A stretch of 23,480 nucleotides of DNA from MADRE2 sp964397015 (GCA_964397015.1 CAYNHL010000052.1:1-23480); one strand, 5' to 3'. Positions 1 to 8,041 are shown, counted from the stretch's first letter. Notes: generated by a model not told the origin, from the sequence alone. Program-made: numbers and translations.

Positions 1-66
1 GCAAAAGCCTGCAGCCAGTAACAAAAAACCGATAACAGTGTTTTTTTTCAAACTTGTATTTTTCAT
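1..66 (-). CDS. N-terminus of an exported protein (partial, runs off the window)
   Basis: The minus strand from the ATG at 66-64 reads MKNTSLKKNTVIGFLLLAAGFC and is open to the window edge. A lysine-containing N-terminus followed by a hydrophobic stretch is a typical Sec signal peptide or anchor. A Shine-Dalgarno AGGAG (complement of 76-80) lies 9 bases upstream of the start. The Cys near the edge does not fit a strict lipobox, so lipoprotein status is open. The gene is divergent from the gene at 251. Its function cannot be seen from 22 residues. Confidence 0.6.
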   Translation of the reverse strand, partial: MKNTSLKKNTVIGFLLLAAGFC

Positions 67-99
67 TGACAAGGACTCCTTAAAAAACTGTTTGTAGGG

Positions 100-127
100 T
101 TGAAATTTCTGGATAATACGATAATAT
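100..127 (+). promoter_or_regulatory. Candidate sigma70-like promoter for the decarboxylase operon
   Basis: TTGAAA (100-105) and TAATAT (122-127) are separated by 16 bases, in the 184-bp divergent gap before the gene at 251. The -35 matches 5 of 6 consensus bases and the -10 matches 4 of 6. The region is AT-rich and other pairings are possible. Confidence 0.35.
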
Positions 128-250
128 GCCGTTGCCAGTCAACAATAATGCACTGCAAATTATCAAAAATATTGTCGACAGAACAGTCAAAATATGCTTG
201 AATACTTTCCTTTATGTCCTTTCACTGGAATTACGGACCCGGAGGGTTGG

Positions 251-667
251 ATGGTGGATTTAAAAAACATGATAAGCCGGTGCCCGCTTTTCAAAGATCT
301 TTCTGTCGATGAAGCAGACCAGTTGTCCCGCCTGGTGGAATACCGCCCGGTTATACCTGGAGAAAAACTTGCCTGTGAAAATGAAGAAGCGGACTGCTAT
401 TTCATGCTTGAAAAGGGGGTCCTGCTGCTTGCAGCTGCAGGGGAAAAAGCTGCAGTACTGGAATCGGAAGGCGATTTTGCCGGGTTTGAATTAATGACAT
501 CCTTGGATGGAACCTATACTGCCGGGTTGACCGTGCTCGAATCCGGAGGTGTGCTGGCTTTTTCGATCCCTGAGTTCCATGAGTGGCTTCAGGAGGATGA
601 GGCTATTCAGCGGCAGGTTATGTCATCGTGGACCGAAATGGTGAACAGGATTGCTCCTTGGATATGA
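251..667 (+). CDS. Small cyclic-nucleotide-binding-fold (CNB-like) protein
   Basis: A 138-aa protein that is almost entirely one CNB/cupin-like beta-roll. It has an N-terminal helix with 'CPLFKDLS', then 'IPGEKL', a 'YFMLEKGVLLL' strand, 'EGDFAGFELM', and a closing helix from about residue 107. There is no helix-turn-helix, so it is not a CRP-type transcription factor by itself. The phosphate-cassette Arg normally present after the G-E-L segment is not obvious, so cAMP binding is doubtful. The ATG at 251 is preferred over one at 194 because GGAGGG (241-246) precedes it at normal spacing and the fold begins there. It ends 12 bp before the decarboxylase gamma gene and is probably cotranscribed. 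A regulatory or scaffolding role for the pump is a guess. Confidence 0.7.
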   Translation: MVDLKNMISRCPLFKDLSVDEADQLSRLVEYRPVIPGEKLACENEEADCYFMLEKGVLLLAAAGEKAAVLESEGDFAGFELMTSLDGTYTAGLTVLESGGVLAFSIPEFHEWLQEDEAIQRQVMSSWTEMVNRIAPWI

Positions 668-679
668 AAGGGGGATGTT

Positions 680-1117
680 TTGTACGGACTGGAAGCAATT
701 AATGAATACAATGGATGGGCGGTAGCCACTGTCGGGATTTCCATTGTTTTTACAGGGCTGGTGCTGCTTTCCCTGATTATCTCACAACTCCACAAGGTGC
801 TGAACTTCAAGCCGGGATCCAAAAAGAAAGGCCGGACAGCGGCAGCCTCGCCTGCCGCTGTCCCGGCCATAGAAGATATACCGGAATTTTCCAGCGCCCA
901 GAAACAGGCAGCCAGACAGTTCATGCACCTTGCTGCCATGCTGGGAAGCGGTTTTCCTATGTCCGAATTATTGAACAAGGCGGTGGCCAGCGGGCTGGAT
1001 CAACCCCATTCCCTCTTGAGTCTTCTGGTAAAATCACGCATTTTAACTCCCGACGGACAAGGTTATTTCAACTGGAACCAGGACAGGTTCGAGCAGATTG
1101 TCTCTCACTCAACTTAG
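680..1117 (+). CDS. Sodium-pump decarboxylase gamma subunit (OadG family)
   Basis: A 145-aa protein with one transmembrane helix near the N-terminus (about residues 13-38, 'VATVGISIVFTGLVLLSLI'), then a basic linker and an Ala/Pro-rich stretch, as in OadG/MmdD-type gamma subunits. These small membrane proteins assemble Na+-translocating biotin decarboxylases (oxaloacetate, methylmalonyl-CoA or glutaconyl-CoA type). The start is TTG at 680, preceded by AAAGGGGG (667-674) at good spacing; the ATG at 675 is in another frame. The C-terminal domain (about residues 70-145) is predicted soluble and longer than in the shortest family members. The beta subunit follows 12 bp downstream, which supports the family call. 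The substrate cannot be told from this subunit. Confidence 0.75.
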   Translation: MYGLEAINEYNGWAVATVGISIVFTGLVLLSLIISQLHKVLNFKPGSKKKGRTAAASPAAVPAIEDIPEFSSAQKQAARQFMHLAAMLGSGFPMSELLNKAVASGLDQPHSLLSLLVKSRILTPDGQGYFNWNQDRFEQIVSHST

Positions 1118-1129
1118 AAGAGCAGGGCT

Positions 1130-2257
1130 ATGGATGCATTATTCTTAGAATTTTTCCACAATACCGGGTTTTACTTATGCGACTACCGGCATGTGATCAT
1201 GATTGTCATCGGTTGTGCTTTTATTTATCTCGGAATTGCCAAACACTACGAACCTTTATTGCTGGTGCCCATCGGGTTCGGCATGCTGGTTGGAAATATC
1301 CCGGTTTTCAGGGGGCTGGGACTGGGTATCTATGAAGCCGGCTCCGTGCTTCACTACCTGTATTTCGGGGTAACCCAGGGTATTTATCCCCCATTGATTT
1401 TTCTAGGTATAGGGGCCATGACCGATTTTTCGACCCTGCTGGCCAGACCCGTGCTCATGCTTCTGGGGGCAGCCGCCCAGGCTGGTATTTTTATAACGTT
1501 CCTGGGCGCGCTGGCCCTGGGATTCGCCCCTAACGAAGCCTCGGCCATTGCCATTATCGGGGGTGCAGACGGTCCGACCGCCATTTTTCTGACTGCCAAG
1601 CTGGCACCGTCTCTTATCGGCCCCATTGCAGTGGCGGCCTATTCCTACATGGCACTGGTGCCAGTTATACAGCCGCCCATCATGAAACTGCTGACCACCA
1701 GAAAAGAGCGCCTGATCAGGATGGAAGAGCCCAGGGTGGTTTCAAAAAAAGAAAAAATCATTTTTCCCATTGTATCCTTTCTTCTCTGCTGTTTCCTGGC
1801 TCCGGCAGCGCTTCCTCTGCTCGGAATGCTGTGCTTCGGCAACCTGCTCAAGGAGGCCGTCGTTACCGAGCGGCTGGCAGTAGCGGCACGGGGTCCGGTT
1901 ATAGATACAGCCACGATTCTGCTCGGGCTTACCGTTGGCGCAAGTACCCAGGGAGATGTTTTTTTGACCAGTTCATCTGTCAGGATTTTTCTTCTCGGGG
2001 CCTGCGCTTTCGCCATTGCAACGGCCTGCGGCCTTGTTTTCGCCAAGATCATGAACCTGTTCTTGAAAACGAAAATCAATCCGTTGCTGGGGGCGGCAGG
2101 TGTCTCCGCGGTGCCTGATTCTGCAAGGGTAGTCCAGCACATGGGTCAAAAGGAAGACCCTACAAATTTTCTGCTGATGCATGCCATGGCGCCCAATGTT
2201 TCAGGCGTGATCGGCTCAGCTATTGCCGCAGGTGTCCTGTGGAGCCTTATGGCCTGA
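1130..2257 (+). CDS. Sodium-translocating decarboxylase beta subunit (OadB/MmdB family)
   Basis: A 375-aa polytopic membrane protein at the usual family length. Hallmarks are 'FLGIGAMTDF' (91-100), the ion-site motif 'GGADGPTAIFLTAKLAP' (144-160, with D147 matching the essential Asp of characterised OadB), 'GVSAVPDSARVVQ', and the closing 'APNVSGVIGSAIAAGVLW'. The beta subunit couples decarboxylation of carboxybiotin to Na+ export. With the gamma gene it forms a beta/gamma pair, but no alpha carboxyltransferase or biotin carrier gene is in the window, so oxaloacetate versus methylmalonyl-CoA specificity is undetermined. It converges on the DUF362 gene with a 13-bp gap. Confidence 0.93.
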   Translation: MDALFLEFFHNTGFYLCDYRHVIMIVIGCAFIYLGIAKHYEPLLLVPIGFGMLVGNIPVFRGLGLGIYEAGSVLHYLYFGVTQGIYPPLIFLGIGAMTDFSTLLARPVLMLLGAAAQAGIFITFLGALALGFAPNEASAIAIIGGADGPTAIFLTAKLAPSLIGPIAVAAYSYMALVPVIQPPIMKLLTTRKERLIRMEEPRVVSKKEKIIFPIVSFLLCCFLAPAALPLLGMLCFGNLLKEAVVTERLAVAARGPVIDTATILLGLTVGASTQGDVFLTSSSVRIFLLGACAFAIATACGLVFAKIMNLFLKTKINPLLGAAGVSAVPDSARVVQHMGQKEDPTNFLLMHAMAPNVSGVIGSAIAAGVLWSLMA

Positions 2258-2270
2258 TTGTCGGGTAAAG

Positions 2271-3395
2271 CTACCAGGCTTTGGTCCCGATTTTTTCAAG
2301 GCGGTATTCCCGGGTTCCTATTTCCAGTTTTTGAGCATATTCAAGCTGGTATTCCCAGTCCACTGAAGGATAGAGTCCCTTGAACTTATCATCTCCGGGA
2401 TTGAGGTGGCTGGTTAAAATGGAATCCGGCAGGGCTGCCTCGCGGTTCACAAGATCTGCGCTGGCCTGGTCCAGTGCTACAGGATCGCTTGATGCCACGA
2501 CCCCTATGTTCCTGACAATGGGGGATTCATTGTACGAAAGACAGTCACATTTGGGGCTGATATCGGCAATGAAGTTGATGAAAAAGCTTTTTTTCTTTTT
2601 GGTGTCCAGCAGTCCCCTGGTATATTCCACCATTTTTTCCATGAAAACCGGAACGGTCTGGTTCCAGTTGATTTTGACGGAACCGGTGGGGCAGCGCACA
2701 ATGCATTCTCCGCATCCAATGCAGGTTTCAGGGTTGATGACGGCTTTTTCCTCCACCAGGGAGATAGCGGCTTCAGGGCAGTGATCCGCACACTGACCAC
2801 AACCTGTACAGGTTTTTTTCTTGATTTTGGGACTGACATTGGAGTGCTGGTCCAGCTTGCCTTTTCTGGAGGCACATCCCATGCCCAGGTTTTTAAGGGC
2901 GCCGCCGAATCCCGTCAGTTCGTGTCCCTTGAAATGGGCTACGGACACCAGTGCATCCGCCTTGACAATTTCTGAGCCAAGATAAACCTTTTGGCAGTTT
3001 TTCAGGTTGACGGCAAGTGCGGTTTCGGATTTTCCCCTGAGACCGTCTGCAATAATGACGGGCACGCCTCCCATCGATGAAAATGAAAATCCGTTTTCGA
3101 CAGCGGTGATAAGGTGGGAGACCGCATCACTTCTGGCACCTGCATACAATGTATTGGCATCGGTGAGGAAAGGTATTGCACCATGTTTTTTTATGGTCCT
3201 GGCAATGGCTGCTATGTAGGGGGGGCGGATATAGGCCGTATTGCCCCGTTCACCGAAATGAAGTTTTACAGCCGTCAGATCATCTTTTTGCAGTGCGGTT
3301 TTGATACCGGCAGTGTCTATGAGCCGGGACAGCTTGTCCGGCAGGTTTTCCCTGGACGTGGCCGTGAAATCCATAAAAAATACCGTGGCAGTCAT
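2271..3395 (-). CDS. DUF362 domain protein with two [4Fe-4S] ferredoxin motifs
   Basis: A 374-aa protein. The DUF362 core covers about residues 1-190, with 'KLHFGERGN' near residue 44, 'SVAHFKGHELTGFGGALKNLGMG' spanning about 151-173, and conserved features continuing after the ferredoxin insert. The insert carries two classical clusters: C196, C199, C202, C206 and C225, C228, C231, C235. There is no signal peptide, so it is probably cytoplasmic. The family is widespread in anaerobes and its reaction is not established; a redox role is likely. The start is backed by AAAGGAGT five bases upstream (complement of 3401-3408). It lies downstream of the dehydrogenase operon, but a terminator separates them, so it is probably its own unit. 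Confidence 0.88.
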   Translation of the reverse strand: MTATVFFMDFTATSRENLPDKLSRLIDTAGIKTALQKDDLTAVKLHFGERGNTAYIRPPYIAAIARTIKKHGAIPFLTDANTLYAGARSDAVSHLITAVENGFSFSSMGGVPVIIADGLRGKSETALAVNLKNCQKVYLGSEIVKADALVSVAHFKGHELTGFGGALKNLGMGCASRKGKLDQHSNVSPKIKKKTCTGCGQCADHCPEAAISLVEEKAVINPETCIGCGECIVRCPTGSVKINWNQTVPVFMEKMVEYTRGLLDTKKKKSFFINFIADISPKCDCLSYNESPIVRNIGVVASSDPVALDQASADLVNREAALPDSILTSHLNPGDDKFKGLYPSVDWEYQLEYAQKLEIGTREYRLEKIGTKAW

Positions 3396-3465
3396 GGTGT
3401 ACTCCTTTGATACATAGGTGTCTTTTTAATCATTTTTAAAGCATACGGTATTCTGAAGTAAAACT

Positions 3466-3503
3466 CAACTCCCCGGGTAAAAACAAAGGCTTCCGGGGAG
3501 TTG
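3466..3503 (-). terminator. Rho-independent terminator of the Lrp-panB-dehydrogenase operon
   Basis: Perfect 11-bp inverted arms CAACTCCCCGG (3466-3476) and CCGGGGAGTTG (3493-3503) flank a 16-base loop, six bases past the stop codon at 3510. On the minus strand the hairpin is followed by a short run of four T. The GC-rich stem and its position make a terminator the best reading. Confidence 0.75.
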
Positions 3504-3509
3504 AAACAT

Positions 3510-5387
3510 TCAGATCATGGTTTGAAGCAGGCGGTACAGGGTGCGTTTGGCCAGTATGTCGCTGCTGATAATGCCTGCAACCACATTGCCGCTTACAATG
3601 GGCATGGCGGAAATCTCGTTGTTCTCAAGAATCCGTATGCAGTCTATTATGGTTGCTTCCGGGTCGGCGGTGATCACGTCGGCGGTCATGATCCTGGTCA
3701 AAGGGCTGTCCATGGGGAATTTCTGGGCCATGGCACGGGTAATATCCCAGTGGGTGACTATACCTATGAGTTTGCCTTTTTCCGATACTACGCAGACCAT
3801 TGTGCTGTTTGCATCCACCATCAACTGAGCGGCCTGGGTGATGTTCCGGTCTACGGCAATGGTCGGGGCTTGTTCCATGACATCTTTTGCCTGTCTGGTT
3901 TTTTCCATTTCCGCAATGCGGCTGACACTGATCTGTTCGGCTACTTCACATGGCAGGCTGTCATGGTCACGGCACAGCCCTTCCACAAGTTCTTCCATGT
4001 TACGCCGGATAACGGTTTCCAGTTTATCAACCGCAGCCTTTCGCCGTTTTTCAGACAGTTCTGCAAACTCGGCCTCGTTCTGCTTGAGCCAGTCATTGCC
4101 TGCCGTTTCGTCTCCTAAGCGGTCCCGGGGTATCAGCAGGTGATCAGGGGTGGGGATTATGCGTTCATGGGCAGCATAGATCACCCCGCCGGAATTGACA
4201 AGGTAATCTGTCGCAATCAAAGTGCCACGGTCGCGGTAAACGTGACGCTCCATACGTCGTCTTTCAGCCTTGCGGGCTGAATTAGGGGAATAGGTGTTGG
4301 CCCCTTCCACGATAATCCGCCATTTTCCCATCCGGTCCACGGTCATGCTCGGCCTTGTGCTGTTGTCAATATCGAGGTAGTTGAATACAGGAGAGGCGGG
4401 CACCAGGCAGAAGGCCGATTCGGTCAGCAGGTTGTTGGCGGAATTTGAAAAGACCATATCCTTGACCTTTGGATCCGGGTCATGCAGAATGTGGTCGTGA
4501 AAATACTGCCTTGCAACTTCGCCGTGGGTTTTCCACATGTCAAACAGCACCTGCCAGGGCAGGCCGGCCTCATGGTACAGGTATCCTGTGGCGTCACTGA
4601 TTCCTTTTATGACCGGGCAGCTGTCCGGGTCATAGTCGTGGAAGATACGGGCCACGTGTGCCCCCACGGCCCCGAATCCCTGGATCAGTATGTCCATGTC
4701 CCCCGGGTCGGGTATGATCAGGTCCCTGAACTGCGGCAGCTGCCTGAGCCGGGGCAGGTGAGTCAGCAGGGCCTTGGTCGCCACCACCACCCCGTTGGCG
4801 GCTCCGCCTAGCTCGTCTATCCGGTTGCCGCCCATGTCGGCGGGCTTGGATACCACGTTGTTGAGCCCGTTTTCAATGGCAAATGTTTTCATGTCTGCGT
4901 CATTGGTTCCCACATCGGGTCCCGGGATATAGATATCGGTGTACCGGGCCAGAAGGCGGCCGAACCCTTTTATGACTGCATGACGGTCATCCCTGGAAAG
5001 GTCGCGGCTGGAAACGATGCCTGATTTCCCGCCGCCGAAGGGCAGGTCTGCAGCAGCATTTTTCAAAGTCATGCCCCGGGCCAGGTTATGCACGATATCG
5101 GGCGTGATATCGGGAAGCATCCTGGTGCCGCCCATGGCGGGACTTCCCATGGCCAGGTTGTCCACCACCACATACCCTCCGATTTCAAGGGGACTTTCGT
5201 CGTTCCACATGCAGGCCACCAGCCTTGGACCCAGGCGGTCAACCTTGATGCCCAGGCGTTGAAGGCGGTCGACGTCCAGGGGACCGAATTCCATGTAGCA
5301 ATGAGGTCCCAGGCGGGTGAGCCGGGTTTGCCATACATGCTCCGGCAGTCTGTCCGACAGGTATTGGTGCATAAGTTTCGGGATCAT
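3510..5387 (-). CDS. Leucine/glutamate-dehydrogenase-family enzyme fused to a CBS-domain pair
   Basis: A 625-aa protein. The first ~430 residues are an ELFV amino-acid dehydrogenase. 'AMGGTRM' (84-90), 'LARGMTLKNAA' with K109, 'PFGGGKSG' with K121, and 'PGPDVGTND' with D158 reproduce the two catalytic lysines (12 apart) and the Asp of leucine dehydrogenase. The Rossmann motif is 'GFGAVGAHVA' (237-246), and 'EGANTYSPNS' and 'DYLVNSGGVIYAAHE' follow. The 'TGRGV' of glutamate dehydrogenase is replaced by 'GGAANGV'. After a charged helical linker (about 430-500), two CBS domains occupy about 501-625; such pairs usually bind adenine nucleotides and regulate the attached enzyme. The expected reaction is NAD(P)-linked oxidative deamination or reductive amination, with substrate unproven. 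The start overlaps the previous gene's stop as ATGA; AAAGGA lies upstream. It is the last gene of the operon. Confidence 0.85.
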   Translation of the reverse strand: MIPKLMHQYLSDRLPEHVWQTRLTRLGPHCYMEFGPLDVDRLQRLGIKVDRLGPRLVACMWNDESPLEIGGYVVVDNLAMGSPAMGGTRMLPDITPDIVHNLARGMTLKNAAADLPFGGGKSGIVSSRDLSRDDRHAVIKGFGRLLARYTDIYIPGPDVGTNDADMKTFAIENGLNNVVSKPADMGGNRIDELGGAANGVVVATKALLTHLPRLRQLPQFRDLIIPDPGDMDILIQGFGAVGAHVARIFHDYDPDSCPVIKGISDATGYLYHEAGLPWQVLFDMWKTHGEVARQYFHDHILHDPDPKVKDMVFSNSANNLLTESAFCLVPASPVFNYLDIDNSTRPSMTVDRMGKWRIIVEGANTYSPNSARKAERRRMERHVYRDRGTLIATDYLVNSGGVIYAAHERIIPTPDHLLIPRDRLGDETAGNDWLKQNEAEFAELSEKRRKAAVDKLETVIRRNMEELVEGLCRDHDSLPCEVAEQISVSRIAEMEKTRQAKDVMEQAPTIAVDRNITQAAQLMVDANSTMVCVVSEKGKLIGIVTHWDITRAMAQKFPMDSPLTRIMTADVITADPEATIIDCIRILENNEISAMPIVSGNVVAGIISSDILAKRTLYRLLQTMI

Positions 5388-6667
5388 TTGCCTGTCCTTT
5401 CACCTGAATGCAGATGCCGGGCTGCGATGACACCGGTGCCGGATTCTATCAGCGCCCTGGCTGTCAGGTTGACGGAATGGTGTTTGTCCAGGTAGTTGAG
5501 CTGCATTTTTTCCATCAGGTCGTTGTCCATGATTTCCTGGCGGGTCAAAAAATAATTCAGGATATCCGAAGGATGGTCCCGCTTTTCTTCAACCTCTGTT
5601 TCACCCCCTTCATGTTTGGCAGAGACATTGGGGACTTTTTTGGCTAATTCAATCAGCTCGTCTCGGCGGTTATAGGGCTGGCATACAATGGATTTATAGG
5701 TTTCAGTGATGTGGTGTTCAAACCGGACCTGGTTTTCCAGCCCCAGGTTTTTTCTGATTTCGCTGGCCGCCATGATGGTGTTGTTGTCCACGGCGTTGCT
5801 CAGGTTGAATCCCACCAGGCTGGTCGATCCGTCAGGCCGCGCGAACATTCTTGCTGTCATGAGGGTCCACAGGATGAAAAACGGGTTGTCATTGCCGACG
5901 AAAACCGAGATTTTAAACTGGATGTCCACTCCCATACGGTGCATGAAATATCCGAGCAGTATGGTGCCGGGATTTATGTTCAGTACCTGCTGGATGCCGT
6001 ACCTGGTGTAATATTCCAGATATTCTTGTGCCCACAGGTACGGGTGGTCGTTGGGCTGGCCGATCCCGGTGAAATACCCTGTGATGGTATCCGGGCCGCC
6101 CAGATGAATATTGCAGCCGTCCGTGCCGCGAGTGTCCAGGGATTCCACATAGGTAGCCCCGATGATCTGCATGGCCAGCGCAGTGGCAAGGATATCTCCC
6201 TGGTCTTCGACCTGTTCTTTCATGTTTCTTACCCGGATAATCCGGCCGGGCATCAGCTCCTTGTTTGCTATGCTCTGTCTGGCCTGTTCGATCAGCCAGG
6301 GGAAAAACTGAAGGGCGGAAATTTCAAGGGTGACTGCATTGGCGGTATTCAATGTGGATAAATCAGCATCCTTGCCGAGCACGCCTTTGCAGTATTCATC
6401 CATGGACACGAATGCCCCCTCATCCCTTCTGGCCATGAGCCATTCAAGATCTGCCACATATGGCGAATCAACGGCTTTGAGGCGCTGCATCAGTTTTTCT
6501 GGGTCACGGGCCTGCCTTGCTTTTTCATTTATGGCCTCTGCGCCGCCATATGATTCTATCAATTTTGTGAGCCGTTGGATCAGCGGATTGTCCTTGCTGG
6601 TAAGAAAACTGTTGATTGCTGCTATATCATCAGGTGAAACAGCTAAATTTTGATTCAGGTCTGTCAT
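5384..6667 (-). CDS. Conserved-looking protein of unknown function (427 aa)
   Basis: I do not recognise this family. The protein is soluble, with no signal peptide or membrane helix. The N-terminal ~130 residues look helical. From about residue 140 it alternates beta and alpha segments with Gly/Asp/His-rich turns such as 'RGTDGCNIHLGGPDT' (180-194), 'GIGQPNDHPYLW' (201-212), 'SVFVGNDNPF' (254-263) and 'VRFEHHITE' (314-322). This would suit a TIM-barrel-like enzyme, but that is only an impression. It is translationally coupled to the CBS-dehydrogenase (ATGA overlap) and starts 15 bp after panB with AAAGGAAG ahead of its ATG, so it should act in the same pathway as both neighbours. Confidence 0.85.
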   Translation of the reverse strand: MTDLNQNLAVSPDDIAAINSFLTSKDNPLIQRLTKLIESYGGAEAINEKARQARDPEKLMQRLKAVDSPYVADLEWLMARRDEGAFVSMDEYCKGVLGKDADLSTLNTANAVTLEISALQFFPWLIEQARQSIANKELMPGRIIRVRNMKEQVEDQGDILATALAMQIIGATYVESLDTRGTDGCNIHLGGPDTITGYFTGIGQPNDHPYLWAQEYLEYYTRYGIQQVLNINPGTILLGYFMHRMGVDIQFKISVFVGNDNPFFILWTLMTARMFARPDGSTSLVGFNLSNAVDNNTIMAASEIRKNLGLENQVRFEHHITETYKSIVCQPYNRRDELIELAKKVPNVSAKHEGGETEVEEKRDHPSDILNYFLTRQEIMDNDLMEKMQLNYLDKHHSVNLTARALIESGTGVIAARHLHSGERTGK

Positions 6668-6682
6668 GGTATCTTCCTTTAT

Positions 6683-7531
6683 TTACCGGGCCATGGCGGC
6701 CAGAAATTTTTCTTTTTCACCGTCCATCATGTGATAGCAGTGCTGGTCTCCGGGAAAGTTCTCGTTTCGTACGTCGTCGCAATAGGCGCTCATGGCCTCG
6801 GTTACAATTGTTGCGACGTCACAGTATTTTTTGACGAATTTCGGAGTGAAGGCCTGGAACTGCCCGATAAGGTCGGATACAATCAAGAGCTGTCCGTCAC
6901 ACTCCCTGCCGGCACCGATTGAATAGACCGGTATGGTCAGAGTTTTGGCGATATAGGCTGTTACTTCGGGCGGTACGGCTTCCACGAGAAGCATGTGGGC
7001 GCCTGCCGCCTGAACTGCCAGCGCATCTTCTACCACCAGCGCGGCGTTTTGGGCTGTCCGTCCCTGGGCTTTGTGGCCCCCTAAAATTCCCGAGCTCTGG
7101 GGAGTCAGTCCGATATGCCCTATGACCACGATTCCGGCCGATACAATGGCCTCTATCCTGGATACCACCCTGGTGCCGCCTTCAAGTTTTACGGCATCCA
7201 CGTTTGCTTCTTTAACGAAACGTCCGGCATTCAGGACCGCGTCTTCGTCAGAGACCTGGTAGCTCATGAAGGGCATGTCCCCTACAACAAATGTGTCGGG
7301 CGCTCCGCGCCGCACAGCGTCACAGTGCACGATGCACTGGTCCATGGTGACCGGTACAGTGCCCTGGTAGCCATAGACACACATGCCCAGTGAATCGCCC
7401 ACCAGCAGCATGTCCAGTCCCGCTTTCTGGGCAAACTGGGCCGTGGGAAAATCATAGGCCGTCAGCCATGTCACTTTTTCCTTCCCGGCTTTCATCTGAT
7501 AAAAATCATGAATCGCTTTTTTCTTTGCCAT
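6683..7531 (-). CDS. panB: 3-methyl-2-oxobutanoate hydroxymethyltransferase (ketopantoate synthase)
   Basis: PanB transfers a hydroxymethyl group from 5,10-methylene-tetrahydrofolate to 2-oxoisovalerate, giving ketopantoate for pantothenate and CoA. The 282-aa protein is near the family length (E. coli 264). It keeps the Mg2+ and catalytic residues: 'VGDSLGM' with D46, 'GDMPFMSY' with D85, 'VKLEGG' with K115 and E117, and 'VEAVP' with E184. 'GHIGLTPQS' and 'SIGAGRECDGQ' are also present. The start is set at 7531 because GGAGGTG (complement of 7536-7542) lies just upstream; a longer in-frame reading from 7576 is unlikely. Its first 26 bases overlap the 3' end of the Lrp-type gene, so the two are probably coupled. 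No panC or panD is in the window. Confidence 0.93.
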   Translation of the reverse strand: MAKKKAIHDFYQMKAGKEKVTWLTAYDFPTAQFAQKAGLDMLLVGDSLGMCVYGYQGTVPVTMDQCIVHCDAVRRGAPDTFVVGDMPFMSYQVSDEDAVLNAGRFVKEANVDAVKLEGGTRVVSRIEAIVSAGIVVIGHIGLTPQSSGILGGHKAQGRTAQNAALVVEDALAVQAAGAHMLLVEAVPPEVTAYIAKTLTIPVYSIGAGRECDGQLLIVSDLIGQFQAFTPKFVKKYCDVATIVTEAMSAYCDDVRNENFPGDQHCYHMMDGEKEKFLAAMAR

Positions 7532-8027
7532 GCTGCACCTCCGTTTTATTGTTAAGGGTGGTTTCTTCGGCTGCATCTATGGGCCATCCTCCATCCGGCT
7601 TGACTTCGGAATATACAAGGAAGGTTTCAATTCTTCCCATGCCCGGTATGGTCGCCAGGCTGTTTTTTATTATATCTCCAAGATCATTGAGGGTGGGTGC
7701 CACAATATGGAGAAGGTAGTCAAACCGTCCGGTAATGTGGTAGCAGGCCCTGACATTCGGGATTTTCCCGATTTCTTTTTCAAGTATCTCGATGTCCTTT
7801 ACATTGTGGCGGTGGAGTGAAATGCATGCGAATCCCTGGGCATTGAGCCCGAGTTTCTGTGGATCCACCACTGCCCTGTATCCTTTCAATATCCCTTTTT
7901 CTTCGAGACGCTTCACCCTGTCCAGCATGGTGGAAGGAGCAAGCCCGGTCTCCCTGGCAAGTTCGGCATTTTTCTTACGGCCGTCTTTTTGCAGTGCTTT
8001 CAGCGTGTGGCGGTCAATCTGGTCCAT
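7506..8027 (-). CDS. Lrp/AsnC-family transcriptional regulator
   Basis: A 173-aa protein with the family's typical opening 'MDQIDRHTLKALQKDGRKKN', a helix-turn-helix at about residues 18-45 ('NAELARETGLAPSTMLDRVKRLEEKGILKGYRAVVDP'), and a C-terminal RAM/AsnC ligand-binding domain ('GFACISLHRHNVKD', 'VRACYHITGRFDYLLHIV'). These proteins sense amino acids, often branched-chain, and commonly control adjacent metabolic genes and themselves. The ATG at 8027 matches the family start; an upstream in-frame TTG at 8057 would add ten residues. It is the first gene of the operon with panB, the unknown 427-aa gene and the CBS-dehydrogenase. The C-terminal ~20 residues beyond the RAM domain are low-complexity and are coded by bases shared with panB. 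Confidence 0.9.
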   Translation of the reverse strand: MDQIDRHTLKALQKDGRKKNAELARETGLAPSTMLDRVKRLEEKGILKGYRAVVDPQKLGLNAQGFACISLHRHNVKDIEILEKEIGKIPNVRACYHITGRFDYLLHIVAPTLNDLGDIIKNSLATIPGMGRIETFLVYSEVKPDGGWPIDAAEETTLNNKTEVQHGKEKSDS

Positions 8028-8041
8028 GGCATGTCCATTTC

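Noticed and set aside
71..81. AAGGACTCCTT near the window start resembling the IS4 transposase leader arm
   Set aside because: It is the ribosome site of the partial minus-strand gene; a near-palindromic Shine-Dalgarno explains the match.
2271..3395. DUF362 ferredoxin-type protein as a stand-in for the missing RnfB
   Set aside because: It has DUF362 sequence on both sides of the clusters, no membrane helix, and lies over 11 kb from the rnf genes.
3501..4118. Long plus-strand open frames opposite the dehydrogenase gene
   Set aside because: They lie antisense to a well-supported gene, show no family motifs, and follow from its codon usage.
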